The notes below the pieces were generated by a model that saw nothing but the letters and a program-made list of their open reading frames with translations, did no database searches and was not told the origin of the DNA. This document shows, in pieces, positions 1 through 6,672 of a stretch of DNA of 7,138 nt (within the stretch, counting starts at the first letter, position 1; every line of letters starts with the position of its first letter). Where the stretch lies: assembly GCA_030145265.1 (NCBI GenBank), contig JAQYWA010000105.1, positions 1 to 7,138 of the forward strand. Reading direction: 5' to 3'. The position numbers and the translations under genes were made by a program. The stretch comes from Desulfuromonas sp. (GTDB lineage: Bacteria; Desulfobacterota; Desulfuromonadia; Desulfuromonadales; Trichloromonadaceae).

Positions 1-243
1 AAGTCAAAAAAAGTCATTTTTTTTCGCACTTTCAACGGTTTGTGGCGATGTCGTTACACATGAGTGATTTTTATCGAACGCTATATTGACGGAATGACAG
101 AGGTTGTGGCTCGTTCGCAGGGGCCGGCAAGTATTCGGCATGATATTTGGAAGTAGTAGTTGCGGACGTCGGCTTTAACTGGCTGAAAAATAACAATAAA
201 CAGTTTGCGCCAGGGTGGCTGGTGACGGAAAAGGGGTTGTCGA
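1..243. other. non-coding left flank of the metallopeptidase gene
   Basis: No convincing gene is seen on either strand. The stretch starts AT-rich, with poly-A and poly-T runs in the first 30 bases, and becomes more GC-rich toward the gene at 244. A TATATT hexamer at 82-87 could be a -10 element, but no acceptable -35 lies at the right distance. The promoter of the downstream gene is therefore not assigned. A purine-rich AAGGGG at 231-236 sits 7 bases before the ATG at 244 and is the likely ribosome binding site. Confidence 0.5.
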
Positions 244-1272
244 ATGAAGTGGTTGATTCCGGGGATCTTGTTTTTTTCAATGCTGGCAACGAATGTTTCT
301 GCCGATATCAGCGATCCCTCCTATGACGTGATCTTTGCCCAGGAGGTGCTTGCCCTGGGGCCTGACGGCACTCCCTATCCGTCGACCACCATCACTCCCG
401 AAAAGATCGCCGGGATGCAGCACTACCTGTTTGATCTCGGACGGGGGCGCCAGCTGGTGATTGAAACCAATATCCGGAATGCGGAGGCGCGGGGTCTTTT
501 CGGCGTGGCCGATGCCGTGAAGCGTTGTTACCAGTATGTCGAAACAGCGTCCGGGGGGGCGTTGAAAAAAGGAGTGCTTCTTTACCTGATCGAGTTCGAT
601 GAGCTGCCGTTGTCTTACGCTTTTGAAGCGTCATATCCGGCCGAAGCGAACTGGAGCGAGGTCCGTCTCGCGCTGGTGCGCACCGGGGAGCCGCTGGCCG
701 GCCCCGGGGCACCGATCGAATTGACCGATCTGCTTTACGATACCCTCCCGCATGAGCTGGGACACGACATCCTTGGCGAGCTTCCCGCACTGCGTCACGA
801 CATCGACGGGCACCCTTCCTATTACACCCGCTGGTTTATCGACGGCATCTGCGAGCTGCTGGCCAAGGGCTTTGCCCGCCAGGAAAACCCTCAGCTGCTG
901 CAGCGGCTACTGGCCATGCGCAACATCGATTCGGTCATGGCGCAGGCCCGGATCCGGGATCAGGTGTTTGTCTGGGAGCAGAACAACTCTCACGCCATGA
1001 ATGTCGAGTCGGATCTGTACGGGGCCGCTATGCTGTTGATGAAGGTCTGGACCGAGCGGGTTCCGCTGGATGTGTTGGTCGGGCAAATCAGGGCGCAGGA
1101 TACGCCCCTGGATGGCTATGCCCTCCGGGCGATGCTGGAAGCGGTCGTCGGTTGCAATGCCGACCGGGTCTGTCAGCGTGCCGAACTGGCGGGCAAGCGA
1201 ATGACCCGGGAGAATGCCCTGACCAGCAGGCTGGAACATCCTCCCGGCGGGGGAGACAGCAATACGCTGTAG
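244..1272 (+). CDS. secreted putative zinc metallopeptidase, gluzincin / peptidase-MA-like
   Basis: This 342-residue protein begins with a signal peptide: MKW, a hydrophobic core at about residues 4-16, then VSA before D21, so SPase I cleavage is expected after A20. There is no lipobox, so it should be periplasmic or secreted. The mature part has a zinc-binding HELGH motif (H170, E171, H174), then W197-F-I-D-G-I-C-E204-L-L-A. That matches the W-x-x-(E/D)-G-x-x-E pattern of peptidase-MA-like gluzincins, in which the distal Glu is the third zinc ligand. H170 and H174 would be the other ligands and E171 the general base. C304 and C310 near the C-terminus could form a disulfide outside the cytoplasm. 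Substrate is unknown and I do not recognise the specific family. The AAGGGG site 7 bases upstream supports the start. The gene converges on the S41 protease gene, with 6 bp between stops and no terminator hairpin visible there. Confidence 0.72.
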   Translation: MKWLIPGILFFSMLATNVSADISDPSYDVIFAQEVLALGPDGTPYPSTTITPEKIAGMQHYLFDLGRGRQLVIETNIRNAEARGLFGVADAVKRCYQYVETASGGALKKGVLLYLIEFDELPLSYAFEASYPAEANWSEVRLALVRTGEPLAGPGAPIELTDLLYDTLPHELGHDILGELPALRHDIDGHPSYYTRWFIDGICELLAKGFARQENPQLLQRLLAMRNIDSVMAQARIRDQVFVWEQNNSHAMNVESDLYGAAMLLMKVWTERVPLDVLVGQIRAQDTPLDGYALRAMLEAVVGCNADRVCQRAELAGKRMTRENALTSRLEHPPGGGDSNTL

Positions 1273-1278
1273 GGCGTT

Positions 1279-3486
1279 TCAGGGCCGCGGATATGCGGTG
1301 GGTTCCGAATCCCCCTGGTCAGCCAGATCGGGGGATCCCGCCGTTGCGGCCGTTGACGTCGATGCCATGTCCTGAAGAACCCGCAGGGATTCCCCCAGGT
1401 AGGGATCTTCGGCCAGATCCTTGAGCCACTCTTCGTGCCGCTCTTTTTCGTTGAGATTCTGTTTTTCTTTCCGCTCGTCCTCGTCGACAGTCATGGTGCC
1501 GTGACCGTGGGGTGAGCTCCCCTTTTTCGTCATCAGATTCTTCTCTTTTTCCCGTTCCTTGCGGACCACCTCGATGTTGAGGCTCTGCAGGGTGCGTTCC
1601 CGCCGGGCCTTGGCCCGCTCCGCATCTTCGACAATATCGTTGAAATCCTGGTTTTTCTTGATCCGAGCCAGACTTTTGCCGACCAGCTGGGTGGCCGCGT
1701 CGGTCTGGCTCCAGCGGGAGTAGCTGGTACGGTCGATGGTGTCCCAGGGGAGCGAATAATCGACGTACTGTTCCCCGGCTTCGACATAGCGGAGGCGGTC
1801 GGGAAGGATGATGTCGGGGACTACGCCCCGGTACTGGGTCGATCCACCGCTGATCCGGTAGAATTTCTGAGTGGTGACCTTCATGGCCCCCAGCGGGCGG
1901 TACTTGTCCAGGTTGACGAAGGGGAGGTTGCTGTCGAGGTCGGCCATGGTCTGCACCGTCCCCTTGCCGTAGGAATGTTCGCTGCCGATGATGACGGCAC
2001 GGTTGTAGTCCTGCAGGGCGCCGGCCAGGATTTCCGAAGCCGAGGCGCTGAACTTGTTGATCAGCACCACTATCGGGCCGCGGTAGTCGATCTGCGGGTC
2101 GAGGTCCGAGAGGATGTTGATCCGTCCGTTGCGGTTCTTGACCTGAACCACCGGGCCCTTTTCGATGAACAGACCGGTGATCGAGACGGCATCGGTCAGG
2201 GCTCCGCCGCCGTTGTTGCGCAGATCGAGCACCAGGCCGCTGATGCCGGCCTTGCTGAGCGTTTCCAGTTCCCGGTGCACATCATCGGTCGAGTTACGGC
2301 CTTTGCCGTCGTAGTTGTGTTTGAAGTCGCGGTAAAAACTGGGTATCCGGATGTAGCCGAACTTTTTCTCGGATTGGGCATCGTCAAGGACTGTTCCCTT
2401 GACGAAGGTTTCCTCGATTTGCACCACGTCGCGGATGATCGGGATGATCAGCCGGGCCCCGTCCGGCTTCTTTACCGTCAGGCGGACTTCGGTCCCTTTT
2501 TTGCCGCGGATCAGGCTGACCGCGTCGCGCAGTCGAGAATCGGTAATGTCGACCGGTTCGTCGGCCCCTTGGGCTACTGCCAGGATGATGTCTTCGGCCT
2601 GCAACTGGCCCTGGCGGCTGGAGGCGCTGCCGGGAATGATGCGCACCACCTTGATGTACCCATCCTCTTCCTGGAGGGTGGCGCCGATCCCCTCGAGCGA
2701 GCCGCTCATGCTGATGTCGAAGTCCTCCTTCGATTGGGGCGGCAGGTAGTTGGTGTGGGGGTCGAAGGCCCGGGTCACGGCGTTGAAGTAGCGGTCGTAA
2801 TGATCCTGCTCGGTCTCCTTGAGCATCCGGTCGAAGAAGTCGAGGTTGCTCTTGCTGACTTTCTCCCTGGCCTCCTTCCGCAGCTGTTCGGGGGTTTTAA
2901 CGTCCTTGGGGGTCTCTTTCTTTTCGGCTGCGGCTTTTTGCTCACTCTCCTGATCTTCGACCAGGTTCAGGTAGCGGCTCAGAACTTGAAATTTGGTAAT
3001 CTTGCGCCAGCGCTCCTGCAGTTCCTGCTCATTCTTGCAGAAGTCGAGTTTTTCCGGATCGGTTTCGATGGTCTCGTTGACGGTCAGGTCAAAGCCCTTG
3101 TCGGTGAGGTCGTTGGCGATCTTCTTGACTTGGGCTACCCGCAGGGCCATGATCCGGGCCCCTATCGCCGCAAGTTCCAGCCGGCCGCGGTTGATTTCGT
3201 CATCGATGCGGGTGGAAAAAATCATCAGCTTGTCGATATCTTCCTTGAGCAGAAAGCGTTTCTGGCCGTCGAGTTGCTTGAGGTAAAGATCAAACGCGGC
3301 CTTCGATAATTCATCATCGATCGGCTTCTGGCTGTAGTGGTTCTGATTGATCTGGCCGCGCAGGATGAAGCTGAGCAGCCGGGCGCGGTTGATATCGAAC
3401 TCGTCGGATCCCGGGATGGCGTATGCGGGAAGAGCTGTGGTAAGCAGCAGCAGGCCGATGAAGAAAAGTTTTTTTATGGAGGACAT
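1279..3486 (-). CDS. prc: periplasmic tail-specific (C-terminal processing) protease, peptidase S41
   Basis: The 735-residue protein is a Prc/Tsp-type protease that degrades or trims periplasmic proteins from their C-termini. A signal peptide covers residues 1-23 (hydrophobic core 7-19, AYA before I24). An N-terminal helical region (about 30-240), with a Lys/Glu-rich stretch at 180-212, precedes a PDZ domain (about 255-345) with the carboxylate-binding G-I-G-A loop near 266-269. The S41 catalytic domain follows, with DLRNNGGG at 421-428 and KFSASASEILAG at 478-489. By alignment with E. coli Tsp (S430, K455), the nucleophile is S482 and the general base is K508 in YGKGTVQ; D493 matches D441. 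The spacing from D493 to K508 is one residue longer than in E. coli. Residues about 560-700 form the charged C-terminal domain typical of long Prc proteins. An AAGGA at 3495-3499 lies 8 bases before the ATG. All key residues are present, so an active enzyme is expected. Confidence 0.95.
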   Translation of the reverse strand: MSSIKKLFFIGLLLLTTALPAYAIPGSDEFDINRARLLSFILRGQINQNHYSQKPIDDELSKAAFDLYLKQLDGQKRFLLKEDIDKLMIFSTRIDDEINRGRLELAAIGARIMALRVAQVKKIANDLTDKGFDLTVNETIETDPEKLDFCKNEQELQERWRKITKFQVLSRYLNLVEDQESEQKAAAEKKETPKDVKTPEQLRKEAREKVSKSNLDFFDRMLKETEQDHYDRYFNAVTRAFDPHTNYLPPQSKEDFDISMSGSLEGIGATLQEEDGYIKVVRIIPGSASSRQGQLQAEDIILAVAQGADEPVDITDSRLRDAVSLIRGKKGTEVRLTVKKPDGARLIIPIIRDVVQIEETFVKGTVLDDAQSEKKFGYIRIPSFYRDFKHNYDGKGRNSTDDVHRELETLSKAGISGLVLDLRNNGGGALTDAVSITGLFIEKGPVVQVKNRNGRINILSDLDPQIDYRGPIVVLINKFSASASEILAGALQDYNRAVIIGSEHSYGKGTVQTMADLDSNLPFVNLDKYRPLGAMKVTTQKFYRISGGSTQYRGVVPDIILPDRLRYVEAGEQYVDYSLPWDTIDRTSYSRWSQTDAATQLVGKSLARIKKNQDFNDIVEDAERAKARRERTLQSLNIEVVRKEREKEKNLMTKKGSSPHGHGTMTVDEDERKEKQNLNEKERHEEWLKDLAEDPYLGESLRVLQDMASTSTAATAGSPDLADQGDSEPTAYPRP

Positions 3487-3583
3487 GGGAGGTTTCCTTA
3501 TGGAAAGAACCGGGAGGTTCCGGAGCGACTTTCTCCTGGTTGCTGGATAGGCCGAAGCCGGCTTGATTCAGTTTAGTAGTGAA

Positions 3584-3614
3584 ATTTTACCACGATACTG
3601 GTGATTGTGGTCAA
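3584..3614 (-). promoter_or_regulatory. candidate sigma-70 promoter for the tail-specific protease gene
   Basis: On the minus strand, TTGACC (3614-3609, 5 of 6 to the -35 consensus) is followed by TAAAAT (3589-3584, 5 of 6 to the -10 consensus). The 19-bp spacer is longer than the preferred 17. Transcription would start near 3577 and leave a leader of about 90 nt before the ATG at 3486. Both hexamers are good but the spacing is weak, so this is tentative. Confidence 0.35.
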
Positions 3615-3717
3615 GGGACAACATGGTTACTGGGGTATTTAATGTAGCCGTGTGAAAAAAATCGCGATAAAAGAGCCGCCTTGGCGATTTAACGTTGCGA
3701 AAGCAGGATTTTTGCTG

Positions 3718-3735
3718 TTAAGTTATTTTTAAGTT
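3718..3735 (+). promoter_or_regulatory. TTAAGTT direct repeat with 11-bp period, possible regulator site
   Basis: The heptamer TTAAGTT occurs twice with its starts 11 bp apart, about 65 bp upstream of the small gene's ATG at 3800. Direct repeats with one-helical-turn spacing are typical of OmpR/PhoB-type response regulator sites, but the half-site is AT-rich and short. It may be chance or part of the promoter itself. Confidence 0.2.
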
Positions 3736-3799
3736 CGTTGGCGCCTGCCATCAGGCCCTCCCGTTGTCAAAGTGTCATTTGCCGAAGGAGAAACCGACC

Positions 3800-3982
3800 A
3801 TGGCTGTAAATGAGTCAAACCCGGAAGCAGAAAAAAAGGTTGTTAGGGAATTTTCGCCGAATCGTTGGGAAACCCTGCGGCGGATTTCCGGTGAAAGAAG
3901 CGAGGCGGCTCGATGGAGGGAAGAACAGAAGGCCCGGGGAATCTGCCCGGCGATCAAGATCATGGAAGACCTGGCGGGATAG
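3800..3982 (+). CDS. small charged protein of unknown function (60 aa)
   Basis: The frame is open from an ATG at 3764, but that codon has no ribosome binding site. GAAGGAG (3784-3790) lies 9 bases before the ATG at 3800, which is the preferred start and gives 60 residues. The protein has no signal peptide or membrane segment. It is rich in Arg, Lys and Glu, with a likely helical centre (about residues 20-46) and a more hydrophobic tail, GICPAIKIMEDLAG, carrying its only cysteine (C49). It should be cytoplasmic. I do not recognise a family. A strong intrinsic terminator begins 50 bases after the stop, so this is probably a monocistronic short transcript, which supports it being a real expressed gene. 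It could be a small nucleic-acid-binding or adaptor protein, but nothing in the sequence decides this. Confidence 0.65.
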   Translation: MAVNESNPEAEKKVVREFSPNRWETLRRISGERSEAARWREEQKARGICPAIKIMEDLAG

Positions 3983-4031
3983 GATCGCATCGACGGGTGG
4001 CTAAGCCATCAACAATTGAAAAAGATTGCAG

Positions 4032-4057
4032 CGGGGACCTTCGGGTCCCCGTTTTTT
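4032..4057 (+). terminator. intrinsic terminator with cUUCGg tetraloop
   Basis: A perfect 8-bp stem (CGGGGACC at 4032-4039 pairing with GGTCCCCG at 4044-4051) is closed by a TTCG loop and followed by six T residues (4052-4057). This is a textbook Rho-independent terminator for the small gene on the plus strand. Its T-tract overlaps the TAA stop codon (4058-4056) of the helicase gene on the other strand. On the minus strand the hairpin is followed by a T-run only after about ten bases, so termination of the helicase transcript here would be weaker. Confidence 0.92.
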
Positions 4058-6590
4058 ATGCGGATCTTTCATCGTTGCGGAAAAATCGCTCCATAGTGGC
4101 GAGCACCTCTTCGGTCGGTGCGGTGACCACGGCAGCGTCGGGAAGCGAGCGCAGAAAGATCCGCCCGTACCCCTTTTTCACTACCCGGGCATCGAGGATC
4201 AGCACCACCCCGCGATCGTCGCGATGCCGGATCAGTCGGCCGAATCCCTGCTTGAACTTGATCACCGCCTGCGGCACGGTGTACTCCATGAACGGGTCGC
4301 CGCCGGCCTGTTCGATGGCTTCGGCCCGGGCCTCGAGCACCGGTTCGGTGGGAACCTTGAACGGCAGCCGGGTGATGATCACCTGTTCCAGGGCCCGCCC
4401 GGGCACATCGACCCCCTCCCAGAAGGAGTCGGTGCCGAACAGCACGCTGGTCGGGTCGGCGGTAAATTTCTTCAGCAGCCGGTGGCGGTTGTCCTCCCCC
4501 TGGCGCAGGCAGTGGTAGCCGCGAGCGCCGAGTACCGGGGCGATCTCGCCGTGCACTCGGCGCAGCAGCGAGTAGGCGGTGAAGAGGACGAAGCTGCGGC
4601 CGTCGGCGGTGAGGATGGCCCGTTCGGCCAGGTCGCGGACCATCTCCGGGAAGCCGGTCCGCCCCGGTTCGGGGATATCGGTGGGGATGGCCACCAGGGC
4701 CTGGCGGGCGAAATCGAAGGGAGAGGCCAGCAGCAGTTCGGTCACCCGCCCCGGCTCGCTGCGGTCGAGGCCGACCCGGTGCTCGAAGTAGCTGAACGAT
4801 TGGCCGACCGCTAGGGTGGCGCTGGTCATGACTACCGATTTGAAGCGGTCGTAAACCCCCTTTTTCAGGTTGTCGGCCACCTCCAGGGGGGCGGTGCAGA
4901 GGCGGGTGACGATGCCGCGCCCCCGTCCGATGCGGCCGCTGCCCACCTCCAGCCAGGCGCAGGTGGCCGGGTCCTCGGCGATGAAAAAGCTGAGATCGCC
5001 GGCGATCCCCTCCAGTCGTCCGGCGATGCCGCGCAAATCGGTGACGTGGCTGTGCAGCTTGCCATAGACCTCTTCCGGGATGCGGCCGCATTCCTTGATC
5101 AGTTCCCGCAGTCCTTTTCCCAGCAGCCCGGCTTCCTTGGCCAACTTCCGCACCTGTTCGCAGATCGCGCTCCAGGTTTCGCTGCCGGTGAAAGCAGGGA
5201 CTACCCGGTGCTTGATCTCCTCGCGCTCGCCGATCACTTTTCCGAGGGCTGCGGCCAGATCCTGGCCGATGGTTTCCAGCGCCGCCACCGAGTGGTTGGC
5301 CAGGGCTTGTCGGGCTGTCGTCAGCGTCTCAACCCGGTCATGCAGGTCGCGGTAGAGCTGGTCCTCGCTGTCTGGCAGCTCCCGGGCCAGGGCGTTTAAA
5401 AAGCGCGGCAGCAGTCCCTTGTCCGGTTTGCGCGGGTGACGCAGCTTGTTGAGCGTGCGGGCGAAGGCGAAACGGGTCACCTGGGAGGCGAAGAAGTTGG
5501 TGGCCACGTCCTCCAGGTGATGGGCCTCGTCGAGGATGATGCGATCGAAGGGGGGGAGAACGGCGGCAGCCGAGTAGTTGTCGGTCTGCAGGCGCAGGGC
5601 CAGGTCCGACAGCAGCAGGGCGTGGTTGACCACCAGCAGGTCGGCTTGGGCCGCCTGACGGCGGGCCTTGTGGAAAAAACAGCCGGCATAGTGCTGGCAG
5701 CGCACCCGCGAGCACTGGTCGATTTCGCAGCGGACTTCGTCCCAGACCTGGTCCTGGGGGATGAAGGGGAGTTCCTCCTTCGAACCGTCAGCGCTCTTGG
5801 CGGCCCAGTCGGTGATGGCGGCCAATTCCCCGGTCAGCTCATCCTCGAACAGTCCCGGTTCCAGCCGGGCTCCTTCCGCCCGTCGCTTGCACAGATAATT
5901 GCCCCGTCCCTTGACCAGCACGGCGCGGAATTCCAGGCCGGTGGCCCGCTGCAGAAAGGGGAGGTCTTTGCGGATCAGCTGCTCCTGCAGGTTGATCGTG
6001 TTGGTCGAGATCACCACCCGCTCTTCGTTGGCCAGGGCCCAGAGGATGGCTGGAACCAGGTAGGCGAGGCTCTTGCCGGTGCCGGTGCCGGCCTCGATCA
6101 CCGCCAGTTTGCTGTTGTTAAAGGCTTCACCGACGGCAAAGGCCATGCGCAGCTGTTCGGGGCGGTCTTCGTAGCCGGCCAGGGTGCGCGCCACCAGCCC
6201 CTCGGGGCCGAGGATGTCGCCGATCCGCTGGGGTTCGACCCTTTGCTCCTCATGAGGAGCAAAGGGCTCCACCACCCTGTACACATTTTCCACAGGGTTA
6301 TCCACAATATAGAAGCCGACGCCCAGGGACCCTAGCTGCGAGGCGATTTCGATGTCGGCCCCGGACGGTTGGAGCATCCCCGAGGGGTGGTTGTGGATAA
6401 CCACGTCGCCGTGGCGGCAGACCTGCAGAATCGCCGGCACCGCCCCGCTATTGCCACGGGCCAGCACCTCGGCGTCGGTCACCCGCAGATCGGCGTCGGT
6501 GCGGCCGACGAAAAAGACCTCGTTTCCCCCAGCCGCTTCAATGGCATAGCGGAGCAGTTGACGGGCCTCGGAGGTAAAACTGTTGATCAT
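4056..6590 (-). CDS. dinG: DinG-family Fe-S DNA helicase with N-terminal RadC-like JAB/MPN domain
   Basis: This 844-residue protein joins two modules. Residues about 1-110 form a JAB/MPN domain with a full JAMM zinc motif: E24 in NEVFFVG, then H66-N-H68-P-S-G with D79 ten residues after H68. The HNHPSG...PS..D pattern is that of RadC. Residues about 130-844 are a superfamily-2 5'-3' helicase of the DinG/XPD type: EAGTGTGKS with Walker A K173, DEAH at 354-357, TSATL at 589-593, GTDSFWEGVD at 719-728 and QGFGRLIR at 781-788. C234, C293, C298 and C304 are the expected 4Fe-4S ligands; the 5- and 6-residue spacings equal those of E. coli DinG (C194, C199, C205). C288 is extra. It should unwind DNA (R-loops, forks, repair intermediates) using ATP. 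The start at 6590 has AAGGAG (6605-6600) 9 bases upstream. An in-frame ATG nine codons earlier (6617) has no such site and overlaps a TATAAT box. Fusion of an intact JAMM domain here is unusual. Confidence 0.93.
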   Translation of the reverse strand: MINSFTSEARQLLRYAIEAAGGNEVFFVGRTDADLRVTDAEVLARGNSGAVPAILQVCRHGDVVIHNHPSGMLQPSGADIEIASQLGSLGVGFYIVDNPVENVYRVVEPFAPHEEQRVEPQRIGDILGPEGLVARTLAGYEDRPEQLRMAFAVGEAFNNSKLAVIEAGTGTGKSLAYLVPAILWALANEERVVISTNTINLQEQLIRKDLPFLQRATGLEFRAVLVKGRGNYLCKRRAEGARLEPGLFEDELTGELAAITDWAAKSADGSKEELPFIPQDQVWDEVRCEIDQCSRVRCQHYAGCFFHKARRQAAQADLLVVNHALLLSDLALRLQTDNYSAAAVLPPFDRIILDEAHHLEDVATNFFASQVTRFAFARTLNKLRHPRKPDKGLLPRFLNALARELPDSEDQLYRDLHDRVETLTTARQALANHSVAALETIGQDLAAALGKVIGEREEIKHRVVPAFTGSETWSAICEQVRKLAKEAGLLGKGLRELIKECGRIPEEVYGKLHSHVTDLRGIAGRLEGIAGDLSFFIAEDPATCAWLEVGSGRIGRGRGIVTRLCTAPLEVADNLKKGVYDRFKSVVMTSATLAVGQSFSYFEHRVGLDRSEPGRVTELLLASPFDFARQALVAIPTDIPEPGRTGFPEMVRDLAERAILTADGRSFVLFTAYSLLRRVHGEIAPVLGARGYHCLRQGEDNRHRLLKKFTADPTSVLFGTDSFWEGVDVPGRALEQVIITRLPFKVPTEPVLEARAEAIEQAGGDPFMEYTVPQAVIKFKQGFGRLIRHRDDRGVVLILDARVVKKGYGRIFLRSLPDAAVVTAPTEEVLATMERFFRNDERSA
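6239..6266. repeat. perfect 28-bp palindrome inside the helicase coding sequence
   Basis: The left half CCCTTTGCTCCTCA (6239-6252) is followed directly by its exact reverse complement (6253-6266), with no spacer. It lies in the region linking the JAB domain to the helicase domain and encodes about residues 109-117 (PFAPHEEQR). The reading frame is kept. It could be a protein-binding site, an mRNA hairpin or a small insertion in a tolerant linker. Confidence 0.9.
6286..6306 (+). promoter_or_regulatory. two tandem DnaA-box-like sequences (one exact)
   Basis: TTATCCACA at 6298-6306 is an exact match to the classical DnaA box. TTTTCCACA at 6286-6294 differs at one base and lies 12 bp upstream in the same orientation. 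An inverted repeat, ACCCTGT (6274-6280) and ACAGGGT (6292-6298), overlaps them. All of this is coding sequence on the other strand (IVDNPVENVYR), so occurrence by chance under coding constraint is possible. Confidence 0.4.
6387..6404 (-). promoter_or_regulatory. exact DnaA box within an inverted repeat
   Basis: The minus strand of 6400-6392 reads TTATCCACA, an exact DnaA box. It sits inside GTGGTT (6387-6392) and AACCAC (6399-6404), a 6-bp inverted repeat with a 6-bp spacer. The codons spell V-I-H-N of the JAMM motif, which accounts for most bases, so function as a DnaA site is uncertain. Confidence 0.35.
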
Positions 6591-6615
6591 AGGGTACGGC
6601 TCCTTTGCAGCCGGC

Positions 6616-6644
6616 ATTATAGGGGAGGTGACGATAAAAGGGAA
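6616..6644 (-). promoter_or_regulatory. promoter of the JAB-DinG helicase gene
   Basis: The minus strand has a perfect -10 hexamer TATAAT at 6621-6616. A poor -35 match, TTCCCT at 6644-6639, lies 17 bp upstream. Transcription would begin near 6609, giving a leader of about 20 nt that contains the AAGGAG site (6605-6600) and leads to the ATG at 6590. The upstream in-frame ATG at 6617 overlaps the -10 box and would not be in this transcript. No LexA-type operator was recognised around it. Confidence 0.5.
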
Positions 6645-6672
6645 GGGTGGGGATTTTGTGGCAACGCAAAGA

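Larger units (their letters stand above)
3487..3799. other. divergent intergenic region, protease gene / small ORF
   Basis: This 313-bp stretch separates the two divergent genes and should hold both promoters. It contains the minus-strand promoter candidate at 3584-3614. Its AT-rich right part carries a direct repeat of TTAAGTT (3718-3724 and 3729-3735) and, on the plus strand, a TTGCGA at 3695-3700 that is 17 bp before a poor -10 match (TTAAGT). No RNA gene or additional ORF with a ribosome binding site is seen. Confidence 0.45.

Noticed and set aside
1240..1285. GC-rich short inverted repeats at the junction of the two convergent genes as a possible bidirectional terminator
   Set aside because: Stems are only about 5 bp, lie within coding sequence and have no T-tract on either strand.
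1975..3309. 444-codon open frame on the plus strand, antisense to the tail-specific protease gene
   Set aside because: Its translation is a hydrophobic and Val/Gly/Asp-rich low-information sequence, the expected mirror of the real gene's codons. It has no recognisable domain, and the opposite strand clearly encodes an intact S41 protease.
3683..3698. GG...GC pair resembling a sigma-54 promoter
   Set aside because: The gap between GG and GC is two bases too long, and the flanking consensus is not met.
4026..4814. 262-codon open frame on the plus strand under the helicase gene
   Set aside because: It starts inside the terminator region and is antisense to conserved helicase motifs. It is a codon-bias shadow without a ribosome binding site.
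4069..5091. 340-codon minus-strand frame overlapping the helicase in another phase
   Set aside because: Its composition is extremely Arg/Pro/Gly-rich, typical of an out-of-frame reading of GC-rich coding DNA.
5436..6335. 299-codon plus-strand frame opposite the helicase N-terminal half
   Set aside because: It is antisense to the Walker A, Fe-S and JAMM coding regions, with no plausible start signal and no recognisable domain.
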